From the NCBI GenBank assembly GCA_900547095.1, contig URFG01000001.1:186001-250000 (forward strand): DNA of 64,000 nucleotides, given 5' to 3'. A program made the translations under genes and the position numbers. The notes under the pieces were generated by a model. It had not been told where the DNA came from. It made no database searches and was given only the letters and a program-made list of their open reading frames with translations. Shown here one piece after another: positions 1 through 6,558 of this stretch. This DNA is from an uncultured Oscillospiraceae bacterium (GTDB lineage: Bacteria > Bacillota > Clostridia > Oscillospirales > Acutalibacteraceae). How positions within the stretch are numbered: position 1 is the first letter of the stretch; each line of letters begins with the position of its first letter.

Positions 1-2
1 AA

Positions 3-479
3 TACCTTAAAACTGCACGCACAAAGTTTGATTTTAAAAACGGAGAAATTGCAGTCTTTACCATTAACCCCTTTATCGGTGACGCTTCCGTTGTTCCGGA
101 AAAACGAGACTATTTAATCAATGTTTTTGCTATGTCGTGTCCAAAAAAGGTTTCAATAAACGGATCATCGGCAGATTTTAGCTTTGATGAAGAAAAAAAT
201 ATGACATCGGTAAAAATAGAAAATATTTCTCCCGCAGATCAGATCACGATCTGCTTTGAAAATGACGGAAAAATTCCCGCAAACAACATTCAGCCTTCTT
301 TATACAAACTTGTAAATGCCGCAGAAATAAAACTTGATGAAAAAGAGTCGATTTATAAAAGATCGCTCGCTTTAATTGACGGTGATTTAACCACAATCCC
401 ACAATTAGAGAAAATTAAAAATCAGGAAAATTCTCTTCTTATTGATGCAATATTTGAACTTATTTTTGCAGATAAGTAA
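3..479 (+). CDS. C-terminal end of probable glycoside hydrolase family 31 protein (partial)
   Basis: The reading frame is open from base 3 to the stop at 477-479, so the gene begins before the window and only about 158 C-terminal residues are visible. The stretch around residues 15-45 (INPFIGDASVVPEKRDYLI) resembles the beta-sandwich region that closes many clostridial GH31 alpha-glucosidases and alpha-xylosidases, where a similar VIPEKRxY segment precedes the last strands. No catalytic residue is present in this part. An internal ATG at 132 is unlikely to be the real start because the frame continues upstream without a stop. It would act on alpha-linked sugars if the GH31 reading is right. 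The family call rests on C-terminal resemblance only and is moderate; another large glycosidase cannot be excluded. Confidence 0.5.
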   Translation, partial: YLKTARTKFDFKNGEIAVFTINPFIGDASVVPEKRDYLINVFAMSCPKKVSINGSSADFSFDEEKNMTSVKIENISPADQITICFENDGKIPANNIQPSLYKLVNAAEIKLDEKESIYKRSLALIDGDLTTIPQLEKIKNQENSLLIDAIFELIFADK

Positions 480-482
480 AAT

Positions 483-521
483 AACTGCGTGTAAAGCATT
501 TAAAATGCTTTACACGCAGTT
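483..521. terminator. Bidirectional rho-independent terminator
   Basis: A nearly perfect inverted repeat with arms of about 19 bases (aactgcgtgtaaagcattt and its complement) lies directly after the stop of the partial glycosidase. It has T-rich sequence on its right and A-rich sequence on its left. It sits between convergent genes, so it could end transcription from both sides. Confidence 0.85.
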
Positions 522-644
522 TCTTATTTCCTTATTCTTTTCTACTATAAAAAAGGAGAATTTAAAATATAATAATTGTAAATATCCGGGCACCTCTTAA
601 CATCATAATTTTTTTCAAATGATATATTTCTTATATTATAATTT

Positions 645-1067
645 TCACTCATCGTAATCTTTTACTTTCTTTTTACCGAAAGCATATATTTTTATAAAGA
701 TGAATGTTACGGGGCCTCCCGCCATAGCGGCTAAAGCAGTTCCCCAAAACTGACTTAATTTAAACGTGTTTATAGTAAGGAAAGTCACCAAATAAAAGAT
801 TACAAAATTAGGGATATATGAAAGTATAAATCTGTAATACCTCTTAAAGGTGGGCTTGTGCTTAAAAATTATCTTGCAGGTTAAAAAGAACGCGATAGTA
901 AGTCCGCAGGCATAACCTATAATTGTGGCTAAATTTTTATGAACAAAAAGGCTTGCTAAAGATGAAAAAAAACTGTCGTTAAAAGTATTTACAATTCCCA
1001 GAGCGCAAAATTCAAGAAATTCTCGGCTTAAAAAAGTATTTTTAAGCTTTATCAAAAATTTTTTCAA
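645..1067 (-). CDS. GtrA-like family integral membrane protein
   Basis: A 140-residue protein with about four hydrophobic segments and a basic N-terminus, matching the size and pattern of the GtrA/DPMS family (for example EFCALGIVNTFNDSFF near the start and FFLTCKIIFKH in the middle). Family members are small membrane proteins thought to help move or present lipid-linked sugars for cell-surface glycosylation; the substrate here is unknown. The start is a TTG at 1067 preceded by a G-rich Shine-Dalgarno sequence (gggggcgg). A promoter with TATAAT (1101-1096) and TTGTTT (1124-1119) at 17-base spacing lies just upstream. No glycosyltransferase is adjacent, so the partner is not visible. The gene stands alone and converges on the glycosidase. 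Confidence 0.8.
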   Translation of the reverse strand: MKKFLIKLKNTFLSREFLEFCALGIVNTFNDSFFSSLASLFVHKNLATIIGYACGLTIAFFLTCKIIFKHKPTFKRYYRFILSYIPNFVIFYLVTFLTINTFKLSQFWGTALAAMAGGPVTFIFIKIYAFGKKKVKDYDE

Positions 1068-1095
1068 AATTCCGCCCCCTTTTTATTGTTTAAAT

Positions 1096-1124
1096 ATTAT
1101 ATCAAATTTCTTCTCAAAAAACAA
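1096..1124 (-). promoter_or_regulatory. Sigma-A type promoter of the GtrA-like gene
   Basis: On the minus strand TTGTTT (1124-1119) and TATAAT (1101-1096) are 17 bases apart, about 30 bases upstream of the TTG start. It is back-to-back with the tRNA-Arg promoter at 1132. Confidence 0.6.
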
Positions 1125-1131
1125 GTTATAG

Positions 1132-1160
1132 TTGACTTTAAAGATAATATAGGTTAAAAT
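1132..1160 (+). promoter_or_regulatory. Promoter of the interrupted tRNA-Arg
   Basis: TTGACT (1132-1137) and TAAAAT (1155-1160) with 17-base spacing, about 20 bases before the tRNA 5' half at 1181. It is the original host tRNA promoter; it now reads into a truncated tRNA. Confidence 0.65.
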
Positions 1161-1180
1161 TATAATCAGATTTTTGATTT

Positions 1181-1220
1181 GTTTCCGTAGCTCAGCTGGA
1201 TAGAGCGACCGCCTCCTAAG
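1181..1220 (+). pseudogene. 5' half of tRNA-Arg(CCT), truncated in the anticodon loop
   Basis: Forty bases identical to the first 40 bases of the complete tRNA-Arg at 1304-1343 (acceptor 5' strand, D arm, anticodon stem, CTCCTAA loop). The sequence then changes to unrelated AT-rich DNA. The matching 3' half, able to pair with this acceptor and anticodon stem, is found at 3876-3912. Together 40+37 bases would make a normal 77-base tRNA. It is therefore either one half of the host tRNA split by the element or a remnant of an earlier insertion at the same site. Confidence 0.8.
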
Positions 1221-1256
1221 AATATGTTATAACGACCGCCTTTCGGGCAAAGGCGA

Positions 1257-1285
1257 TTGACATTGAGTAAGTTTAAGACTAAAAT
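1257..1285 (+). promoter_or_regulatory. Promoter of the intact tRNA-Arg
   Basis: TTGACA (1257-1262) and TAAAAT (1280-1285) with 17-base spacing, 18 bases before the intact tRNA. The architecture copies that of the promoter at 1132-1160. A GC-rich hairpin (cgccttt/aaaggcg) lies just upstream at about 1237-1255. Confidence 0.7.
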
Positions 1286-1303
1286 TGAATAGATTTTAAA
1301 GAT

Positions 1304-1380
1304 GTTTCCGTAGCTCAGCTGGATAGAGCGACCGCCTCCTAAGCGGTAGGTCGGGTGTTCGAATCACCTCGGGAACGCCA
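1304..1380 (+). tRNA. tRNA-Arg (anticodon CCT), complete
   Basis: A full cloverleaf: acceptor gtttccg/cgggaac (one G-U pair), D arm gctc/gagc, anticodon stem accgc/gcggt with loop CTCCTAA giving anticodon CCT (reads AGG), T arm gggtg/cacct with loop TTCGAAT, discriminator G and encoded CCA. Its 5' 40 bases equal the truncated copy at 1181. Its T arm differs from the orphan 3' half at 3876 by changes that keep pairing (an A-T to a G-C pair, a G-C to a T-A pair), so it is under selection as a working tRNA. Its 3' half probably came in with the integrated element. Confidence 0.95.
1336..1354 (+). repeat. attL core (tRNA-Arg anticodon loop and stem)
   Basis: CTCCTAAGCGGTAGGTCGG, identical to 3868-3886. 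It lies inside the intact tRNA-Arg, so recombination here would leave a working tRNA with an element-derived 3' half. Confidence 0.65.
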
Positions 1381-1387
1381 AAAACTC

Positions 1388-1429
1388 CGCCGGAAAACCC
1401 AGTAAAATCAAGGGTTTCCGGCGTTTTTT
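1388..1429 (+). terminator. Terminator of tRNA-Arg
   Basis: Hairpin gccggaaaaccc / gggtttccggc (1389-1400 with 1412-1422) followed by six T. Its loop carries the 15-base sequence ccagtaaaatcaagg that recurs at 3808-3822 near the right end of the element. Confidence 0.85.
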
Positions 1430-1470
1430 CATTTTTACGGAAAAAGTGAAAAATCGTAAAAGTCACAGAT

Positions 1471-1636
1471 TTTCATTAGCAAAATCTCCGTCAGCTAATG
1501 GAAATTAGGACTAATGTCGTCCGCCTTTCAGGTGGACGGCTTGCTAATAAAAATTAGCAGGATTTTCGCTATTTTGCTAATGAAAATGCCCTCTCTGCTA
1601 ATTGAAGAAAAAAACGGAAAAAATTTTTGCTAATGG
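1471..1636 (+). repeat. Cluster of ATTAGC/GCTAAT motifs, possible integrase or excisionase arm sites
   Basis: Between the tRNA terminator and the first gene there is no coding sequence. The hexamer GCTAAT or its complement occurs at about 1475-1480, 1494-1499, 1543-1548, 1553-1558, 1576-1581, 1597-1602 and 1629-1634. A 15-base version, attttgctaatgaaa, is present at 1571-1585 and inverted at 1471-1485. The motif recurs near the right end (3719-3724, 3759-3764). Repeats at both ends of an integrase element are expected of arm-type recombinase sites; this role is an inference. Confidence 0.5.
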
Positions 1637-1673
1637 ACAAGGCGGTTGTTACCCTGTTAATTCGTTCATTTAG

Positions 1674-1850
1674 GGGTGGTCAAGCGACAATCGCACACTA
1701 CCTCTATGTCCTTTATTATTATATAATTGCGGTATATGGGTTGACGGTAAACGCAGAATAAAAAGAGAGAGCTTTGATAAGTGGTACGCTTCGCAAAGCA
1801 AATACACAAAGGTTAAAGAAATCGAGGAGGTGGAGGGATATGTCGATTGA
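1674..1850 (+). pseudogene. Remnant of an excisionase-like HTH gene
   Basis: In the frame of base 1734 the DNA reads WVDGKRRIKRESFDKWYASQ and then SKYTKVKEIEEVEGYVD before a TGA at 1848. RIKRESFDKWY is the typical end of an excisionase-type winged helix (compare GYRIIKTSFDKWL in the next gene). The frame stops upstream at 1671 with no ATG and no recognition helix, so the N-terminal part has been lost. It overlaps the start of the intact excisionase gene by 11 bases. Confidence 0.45.
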
Positions 1851-2046
1851 AGAAAGAGTTCGTGAATTAAACGGCGGTACATACACAAAAAAGAGCTATT
1901 CCGTAGAGGAAGTTCAGGCAATCTTGGGTATTACCCGTCAGACCGTTTATAAGCTCATAAAACAGGGTTGTTTTCAGGCAGTAATGCTCGAAACCGGATA
2001 CCGCATTATAAAGACCAGCTTCGACAAGTGGCTGGATAACGAATAA
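1840..2046 (+). CDS. Excisionase-family DNA-binding protein
   Basis: A 68-residue protein when started at the ATG at 1840, which follows a strong purine-rich ribosome site (ggaggtggagg). A longer frame from 1774 has no such site. The segment SVEEVQAILGITRQTVYKLI is a helix-turn-helix of the excisionase/MerR-like superfamily, and the wing ends in GYRIIKTSFDKWL. Such proteins bind arm sites and direct the integrase toward excision; they can also repress the element's promoter. The gene ends 12 bases before the integrase, so both are probably co-transcribed. The ATTAGC cluster just upstream is a candidate binding region. Family assignment is confident; control of directionality is inferred. Confidence 0.85.
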   Translation: MSIEERVRELNGGTYTKKSYSVEEVQAILGITRQTVYKLIKQGCFQAVMLETGYRIIKTSFDKWLDNE

Positions 2047-2058
2047 GGAGGAACGACT

Positions 2059-3522
2059 ATGGCTTCTATTGTAAAAAGAAAGAACCGATATTCCGTCGTT
2101 TATACCTACAAAGATGATGACGGAAACCAACATCAAAAATGGGAAACCTTTGATACAAACGCAGACGCTAAAAAGAGAAAAACTCAAATTGAGTTTGAAC
2201 AGCAAAGCGGTACATTCATCATTCCTAATGCTACGACAGTTGCGGATTTGCTTGAAGAATACTGCTCCGTGTACGGAGTAAATAACTGGGCAATGTCAAC
2301 CTACCGTTCAAAGAAAGGGCTTATGTATAATTACATCATTCCGCTTATCGGCGATGTAAAACTTGATGAACTGACTCCGAGACTTATGGATAAATTCTAT
2401 CAAAGCCTTCTGAAAGTTAAGACCAAAGTGGTACAGAATAAAAAGCCTAAAAATGAGTATCTGACCGTACATACCGTAAGAGAAATCCATAAGTTTTTAA
2501 GGAGTGCCTTTAATCAGGCGGTAAAATGGGAGTTGATGACAAGAAACCCGGTTCTCAATGCAACGCTCCCGAAAGAGGAACATCAGAAACGAGAAATATG
2601 GACAGCAGAAACTCTTATGCACGCTCTTGAAGTGTGCGATGATGATATTCTCGCATTAGCCATCAATTTATCCTTTGCCTGTTCACTCCGTATGGGTGAA
2701 ATGCTCGGTCTTACTTGGGATTGCATTGATATATCGGAGGAAAGCCTGAAAGAAAACAACGCTTCCATTTTTGTAGATAAAGAGCTTCAGCGAGTAAACA
2801 GAGATGTAATGGAGGTGCTTGATAATAAGGACATTATCCGTGTCTTTCCGAGAACTCTGTCAAATACAAATACCTCCCTTGTTTTGAAAACGCCAAAAAC
2901 TAAAACAAGTGTGAGAAAAATCTTCTTGCCGTCAACCGTAGCTCAAATGCTGTTAGAGAGAAAAAAGCAGATTGACGAAATGAAAGAGCTTTTCGGTGAT
3001 GAGTATTTGGATTATGACTTGGTATTCTGCCATTCGTCAGGCAGACCGATGGAAGGTCAGGTAATCAACCGTGCTTTGAAAAAGCTGATACAGGACAACG
3101 ACTTACCCGATGTGGTATTTCACAGCTTCCGTCACGCAAGTATAACCTACAAGCTGAAATGGAACGGCGGCGATATGAAATCGGTTCAAGGCGACTCAGG
3201 ACACGCCCGAATGGATATGGTTGCCGATGTTTACAGCCATATCATAGACGAGGACAGACGATACAACGCACAGAAGTTTGAGGAACAGTTCTACAACGCA
3301 AAAGGTCTCAAAAATGCGGAAGAAGGTAAAACTGCTCCAATGCCCAAGTTTGAAACTTCGGTTGAACTCCTTGACCCAATGGCAGAGGTTCAAAAAGGGA
3401 GCGAAGTTGAAGAAGAAAAGCCTGCTGAAAACAGTGCAGACGAAAACGCTGCCTTGCTCGCAAAACTGTTATCAAATCCGGATACAGCAGCATTATTAAA
3501 GGCTTTAGCGAAAACAATTTAA
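2059..3522 (+). CDS. Tyrosine recombinase/integrase of the element
   Basis: A 487-residue phage-type integrase. It has an N-terminal arm-binding-like region (residues 1-55), a SAM-like core-binding domain (about 60-165) and a catalytic domain with Arg211 (FACSLRMGEMLGL), His355-x-x-Arg358 (HSFRHAS), His382 (GHAR) and nucleophile Tyr392 (VADVYSHI). All catalytic residues are present, so the enzyme could be active. The C-terminus extends some 85 residues past the tyrosine with an acidic, low-complexity tail. An AGGAGG-type site precedes the ATG at 2059. Its target is inferred to be the CTCCTAAG core in tRNA-Arg(CCT), because tRNA fragments flank the element. It resembles integrases of clostridial conjugative elements, but no transfer genes are present. 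Confidence 0.95.
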   Translation: MASIVKRKNRYSVVYTYKDDDGNQHQKWETFDTNADAKKRKTQIEFEQQSGTFIIPNATTVADLLEEYCSVYGVNNWAMSTYRSKKGLMYNYIIPLIGDVKLDELTPRLMDKFYQSLLKVKTKVVQNKKPKNEYLTVHTVREIHKFLRSAFNQAVKWELMTRNPVLNATLPKEEHQKREIWTAETLMHALEVCDDDILALAINLSFACSLRMGEMLGLTWDCIDISEESLKENNASIFVDKELQRVNRDVMEVLDNKDIIRVFPRTLSNTNTSLVLKTPKTKTSVRKIFLPSTVAQMLLERKKQIDEMKELFGDEYLDYDLVFCHSSGRPMEGQVINRALKKLIQDNDLPDVVFHSFRHASITYKLKWNGGDMKSVQGDSGHARMDMVADVYSHIIDEDRRYNAQKFEEQFYNAKGLKNAEEGKTAPMPKFETSVELLDPMAEVQKGSEVEEEKPAENSADENAALLAKLLSNPDTAALLKALAKTI

Positions 3523-3530
3523 TCATACAA

Positions 3531-3558
3531 AAAAGGCAATCCGTCAGGGTTGCCTTTT
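3531..3558 (+). terminator. Terminator after the integrase gene
   Basis: Hairpin aaaaggcaatcc / gggttgcctttt with a four-base loop, beginning eight bases after the stop codon. Confidence 0.8.
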
Positions 3559-3867
3559 GTAATACCTGAAAAACCTTGAAATCAAGACGAAAAACCATTA
3601 TAATATTTGAACGCAGATTATTTATTTGCATAAAAGAATGCTTAAACTTAAAATGCGTTTCCTGTGATTTATGGGTTACAGATTAACTCAATGATGTTTC
3701 CCATATTTCTTTGCATTTGCTAATACCCTGCTAAAAGGAAGGCAAAAAACCACGAAAAATTAGCAGGTTTTGGACGAGAATTTATTGACAGCAAAACCTC
3801 GGAAAAGCCAGTAAAATCAAGGACTTTCGGGGATTTGTAGGGAGTCGAAAATGCCCCTCGGGGGCTT
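3559..3867 (+). other. Right end of the element, non-coding
   Basis: About 300 bases without a credible gene. It holds GCTAAT/ATTAGC motifs at about 3719-3724 and 3759-3764 (the latter in aaaattagcaggttt, close to 1551-1561), the 15-base repeat ccagtaaaatcaagg at 3808-3822, and a short GC-rich hairpin (gcccctcgggggc) just before the attR core. It is probably the attP right arm. Confidence 0.5.
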
Positions 3868-3912
3868 CTCCTAAGCGGTAGGTCGGAGGTTCAAATCCTC
3901 TCGGGAACGCCA
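3868..3912 (+). pseudogene. attR core and orphan 3' half of tRNA-Arg(CCT)
   Basis: CTCCTAAG followed by the 3' strand of the anticodon stem, variable loop, T arm (ggagg/cctct), acceptor strand cgggaac, G and CCA. It lacks D arm and 5' acceptor, so it cannot fold as a tRNA. It is the displaced 3' part of the host gene, complementary to the 5' half at 1181-1220 and to that of the intact tRNA. Confidence 0.85.
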
Positions 3913-3917
3913 ATTTT

Positions 3918-3948
3918 AAATTCTATCGCAATCCTTGCGATAGAATTT
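3918..3948 (+). terminator. Original terminator of the host tRNA-Arg
   Basis: Perfect 14-bp stem (aaattctatcgcaa, loop tcc) followed by T-rich sequence, five bases after the CCA of the orphan tRNA 3' half. Confidence 0.8.
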
Positions 3949-3966
3949 CATTTTTAGGGGGATTAT

Positions 3967-4947
3967 ATGGTTAAAACTTCGCTTCTTTTTATTTCAGTGG
4001 CAACTTTGTTTTTATTTATGATTCCGGGATTTCTGCTTAGAAAATTCAAGCTTGCAGGCGACGATTTTGCAAAATCATTGTCTGTGCTTGTATTATATGT
4101 CGCGCAGTCGGCGCTTTTTATTCACGGATTTATAATTAAGTTTAATAAAGAAACCTTTAAGGGAGTGATATATACCTTTGTTTTTGCGCTGATCACTCAC
4201 CTTGTCTTCAGTCTTATTTCTCTTTGCCTTTTTAAAAAAGCTCCCGAAAAGAGAAGAAAGGTGTTGCAGTTTGCAGTCGTTTTCTCAAATGCAGGATATA
4301 TGGGAATTCCTGTTATCGCAGATGTTTTGGGAAATGATTTCGTGATCTATGCCACGGCTTACACCGTTTGGTTCAATGCATTTGCCTATTCTTTCGGCAG
4401 GCTTCTTTACACGGGCGATAAAAAATATATGTCCTTAAAAAAGATAATAGTAAACCCGGCAATAATCTCCATTCTTATCGGAATGGCGATATATTTTTCA
4501 GGCCTCGGCACGGAGCTTAAAGATATTATGGTGTCAAGTTCGGAGTCGGCGATTAAATCGGCGGTTACTATGTTCTATAATATTTTGACCGTGCTTAAAA
4601 ATATGGTTGCTCCCGCTTCAATGATGGTTATAGGAGCGAGAATTGCGGATATTGATTTAAGAGGAGTTTTAAAAGACCGCTATCTTTACAGATTTTTGGC
4701 CTTAAGGCATTTTGTTTTCCCGTTTATAATGTGGTGCATTATGAGGCCGTTCCTATTCTTCGGCGTGATTGGACAGGAAGTTATATCAATTATTCTTATC
4801 CTCTGCTCCACCCCTGCCGCGGCTATGACTTCGATGTTTGCCGAGCTTTACGGCGGCGATTCGCCGTATGCCGGAAAGATTGTAGCTGTAAGCACCATGG
4901 TTTCGGTAGCCTCAATGCCGCTCATTTCGCTTTTACTTTATATATAA
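3967..4947 (+). CDS. AEC (auxin efflux carrier) family permease
   Basis: A 326-residue membrane protein with about ten hydrophobic segments in two five-helix repeats. Diagnostic pieces are VVFSNAGYMGIPVI at about residues 105-120 and the closing CSTPAAAMTSMFAELYGGD, both typical of the AEC/MleP family. Members move small organic anions such as malate or amino-acid derivatives across the cytoplasmic membrane; the substrate cannot be told from sequence. The ATG at 3967 has an AGGGGG site. No clear promoter is seen between the tRNA terminator and the start (fewer than 20 bases). Expression may therefore depend on read-through from the tRNA locus or on the element's right end. It converges on uraA. 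Confidence 0.85.
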   Translation: MVKTSLLFISVATLFLFMIPGFLLRKFKLAGDDFAKSLSVLVLYVAQSALFIHGFIIKFNKETFKGVIYTFVFALITHLVFSLISLCLFKKAPEKRRKVLQFAVVFSNAGYMGIPVIADVLGNDFVIYATAYTVWFNAFAYSFGRLLYTGDKKYMSLKKIIVNPAIISILIGMAIYFSGLGTELKDIMVSSSESAIKSAVTMFYNILTVLKNMVAPASMMVIGARIADIDLRGVLKDRYLYRFLALRHFVFPFIMWCIMRPFLFFGVIGQEVISIILILCSTPAAAMTSMFAELYGGDSPYAGKIVAVSTMVSVASMPLISLLLYI

Positions 4948-5024
4948 TAAAACCACTTCGAATAATTTTGATATGGAAAAATCCTTTTGCAAATTAAATG
5001 AAAATATTTTCTTAAAACAAAAAA

Positions 5025-5055
5025 GAATGAGTCCGGTATTGTACCGGGCTCATTC
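5025..5055. terminator. Terminator between AEC permease and uraA
   Basis: Stem gaatgagtccggta / taccgggctcattc (one G-T pair) with a three-base loop, between convergent genes. A-rich sequence precedes it on the plus strand. Confidence 0.75.
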
Positions 5056-5127
5056 ACTGAAAATTTGATATTTTATTTTGTCTAAACTTTGGATTCTGAT
5101 TCAGAAAGCACTAAGCTTAAAATTTAA

Positions 5128-6474
5128 TTATTGATCCTTTTCCTTTTTGCTCTTTTTTGAGAGGAACATATTTGTGAGTATTCCGAGGATAAGAGCGCAG
5201 GCGATAGAGGTGATAGTGATCTTTCCGAACGAAACCGTAAGTCCGCCGATACCGCAGATAAGGATAACTGCTACAACGAAGAGGTTTTTGTTATCGTTAA
5301 GGTCAACTTCCTGTATCATCTTAAGACCGGATACCGCGATAAATCCGTAGAGCGTTACGCAAACGCCGCCCATTACGCAGTTCGGAATAGTGGAAAGGAA
5401 TGTTACGAAAGGACCGAAGAATGAGATTACGACTGCCATTAAAGCAGTTGCAAGAATTGTTATTACCGACGCGTTGCCTGTGATAGCGACACAGCCTACA
5501 GACTCACCGTATGTAGTGTTAGGGCAGCCGCCGAATACTGCGCCTGCCATAGAGCCTACGCCGTCGCCGAGGAGAGTTCTGTGAAGACCGGGATCTTCAA
5601 GAAGATCCTTTTCGATAACCGATGAAAGGTTCTTGTGGTCGGCTATGTGCTCTGCGAATACAACGAATGCTACGGGAACATACGCAACCGCAATTGTTGC
5701 TATATAGTGAGCAGAAACTTCTTTAAGGCCCTGAGCCGCTTTAATGAATGTGAAATCGGGAACTGCAAAGAAGCTCATTTCTTTAAATACCGAGAAATCG
5801 ATTATCTGGAGAGCTTTATTACCTGTCTGAATTCCGATTACCGTGAAAATTGCCGCAGCAGCATATCCTGCGAGAATTCCTATGATGAAAGGAATGAGTT
5901 TTACCATTTTCTTGCCGTAAACCGAGCAGATCGTTACGGTAAAGAGGGTTACAAGTCCGCAGACAAGGCAGATAAGCGGATTAGCTGCCGAAACGCCGTC
6001 GACCATAACCTTACCCTTTGTAAGATCGCCTATTGCGCTTCCTGCAAGCGAAAGACCGATGATCGCAACTGTGGGGCCGATAACTACTGCCGGCATAAGC
6101 TTGTTTATCCATTTTACGCCCGCAATCTTAACTATTATTGCGATTACAACATAAACAAGACCTGCAAGCAAAGCGCCGATTATAAGGCCTGCGTATCCGA
6201 GCTGCATCGAAACGCCGCCTGCAAATGCCGCAAGCATTGAGTTAATAAACGCGAACGAAGAGCCTAAGAACACCGGGCTTCTGAATTTAGTGAACAGAAG
6301 ATAAACGAAAGTTCCCACACCTGCTCCGAAAAGCGCCGCAGCCTGGGACATTCCGTTTCCTACTATCGCCGGAACCGCGATGGTTGCCGCAAGAATGGCA
6401 AGAAGCTGCTGAAAAGCGAAAACTATTACCTTGCCGAAACCGGGTTTGTCCTTAACATTGTAGATAAGTTTCAT
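5128..6474 (-). CDS. uraA: Uracil permease (NCS2 nucleobase:cation symporter)
   Basis: A 448-residue protein of the nucleobase/ascorbate transporter family with about 14 hydrophobic segments, the usual length for UraA/PyrP. The central segment FGGCPNTTYGESVGCVAIT holds the conserved substrate-binding helix region (NTTYGE) of uracil permeases, and VYVPVAFVVFAEHIADHKNL contains the conserved glutamate of TM8 (AEHIADH). It imports uracil across the cytoplasmic membrane for salvage. It starts at the ATG at 6474 after a GGAGG site and lies 84 bases downstream of pyrR on the same strand, so both are probably controlled by the PyrR attenuator at 7118-7253. Uracil rather than xanthine is supported by the pyrR neighbour. 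Confidence 0.93.
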   Translation of the reverse strand: MKLIYNVKDKPGFGKVIVFAFQQLLAILAATIAVPAIVGNGMSQAAALFGAGVGTFVYLLFTKFRSPVFLGSSFAFINSMLAAFAGGVSMQLGYAGLIIGALLAGLVYVVIAIIVKIAGVKWINKLMPAVVIGPTVAIIGLSLAGSAIGDLTKGKVMVDGVSAANPLICLVCGLVTLFTVTICSVYGKKMVKLIPFIIGILAGYAAAAIFTVIGIQTGNKALQIIDFSVFKEMSFFAVPDFTFIKAAQGLKEVSAHYIATIAVAYVPVAFVVFAEHIADHKNLSSVIEKDLLEDPGLHRTLLGDGVGSMAGAVFGGCPNTTYGESVGCVAITGNASVITILATALMAVVISFFGPFVTFLSTIPNCVMGGVCVTLYGFIAVSGLKMIQEVDLNDNKNLFVVAVILICGIGGLTVSFGKITITSIACALILGILTNMFLSKKSKKEKDQ

Positions 6475-6558
6475 ATTCTTTCCTCCATATTTTGCACACG
6501 CTGTTGCAAATTAATATATTAAAACGGACTTTTTATAACGCCCGGTTTAATCCCCATA

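Larger units (their letters stand above)
1213..3875 (+). mobile_element. Small tyrosine-integrase element at tRNA-Arg(CCT)
   Basis: An integrated element with only a degenerate DNA-binding fragment, an excisionase-like gene and a tyrosine integrase. CTCCTAAG from the tRNA anticodon loop occurs at 1213-1220, 1336-1343 and 3868-3875. The last two share 19 bases (continuing CGGTAGGTCGG), so the simplest att pair is 1336-1354 (attL, inside the intact tRNA) and 3868-3886 (attR), giving about 2.53 kb. If 1213 is the left junction the unit is about 2.66 kb and carries a complete replacement tRNA with its own promoter. A 15-base direct repeat (1399-1413 and 3808-3822) and ATTAGC motifs lie inside both ends. 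No conjugation, replication or cargo gene is seen, so it is a minimal or decayed element. Confidence 0.8.

Noticed and set aside
3967..4947. AEC permease as cargo of the integrase element
   Set aside because: It lies outside attR and after the original tRNA terminator, so it belongs to the host chromosome.
5635..6240. 201-residue plus-strand frame inside uraA
   Set aside because: It is antisense to a clear permease; its Cys/Tyr/Arg-rich composition is typical of a shadow frame.
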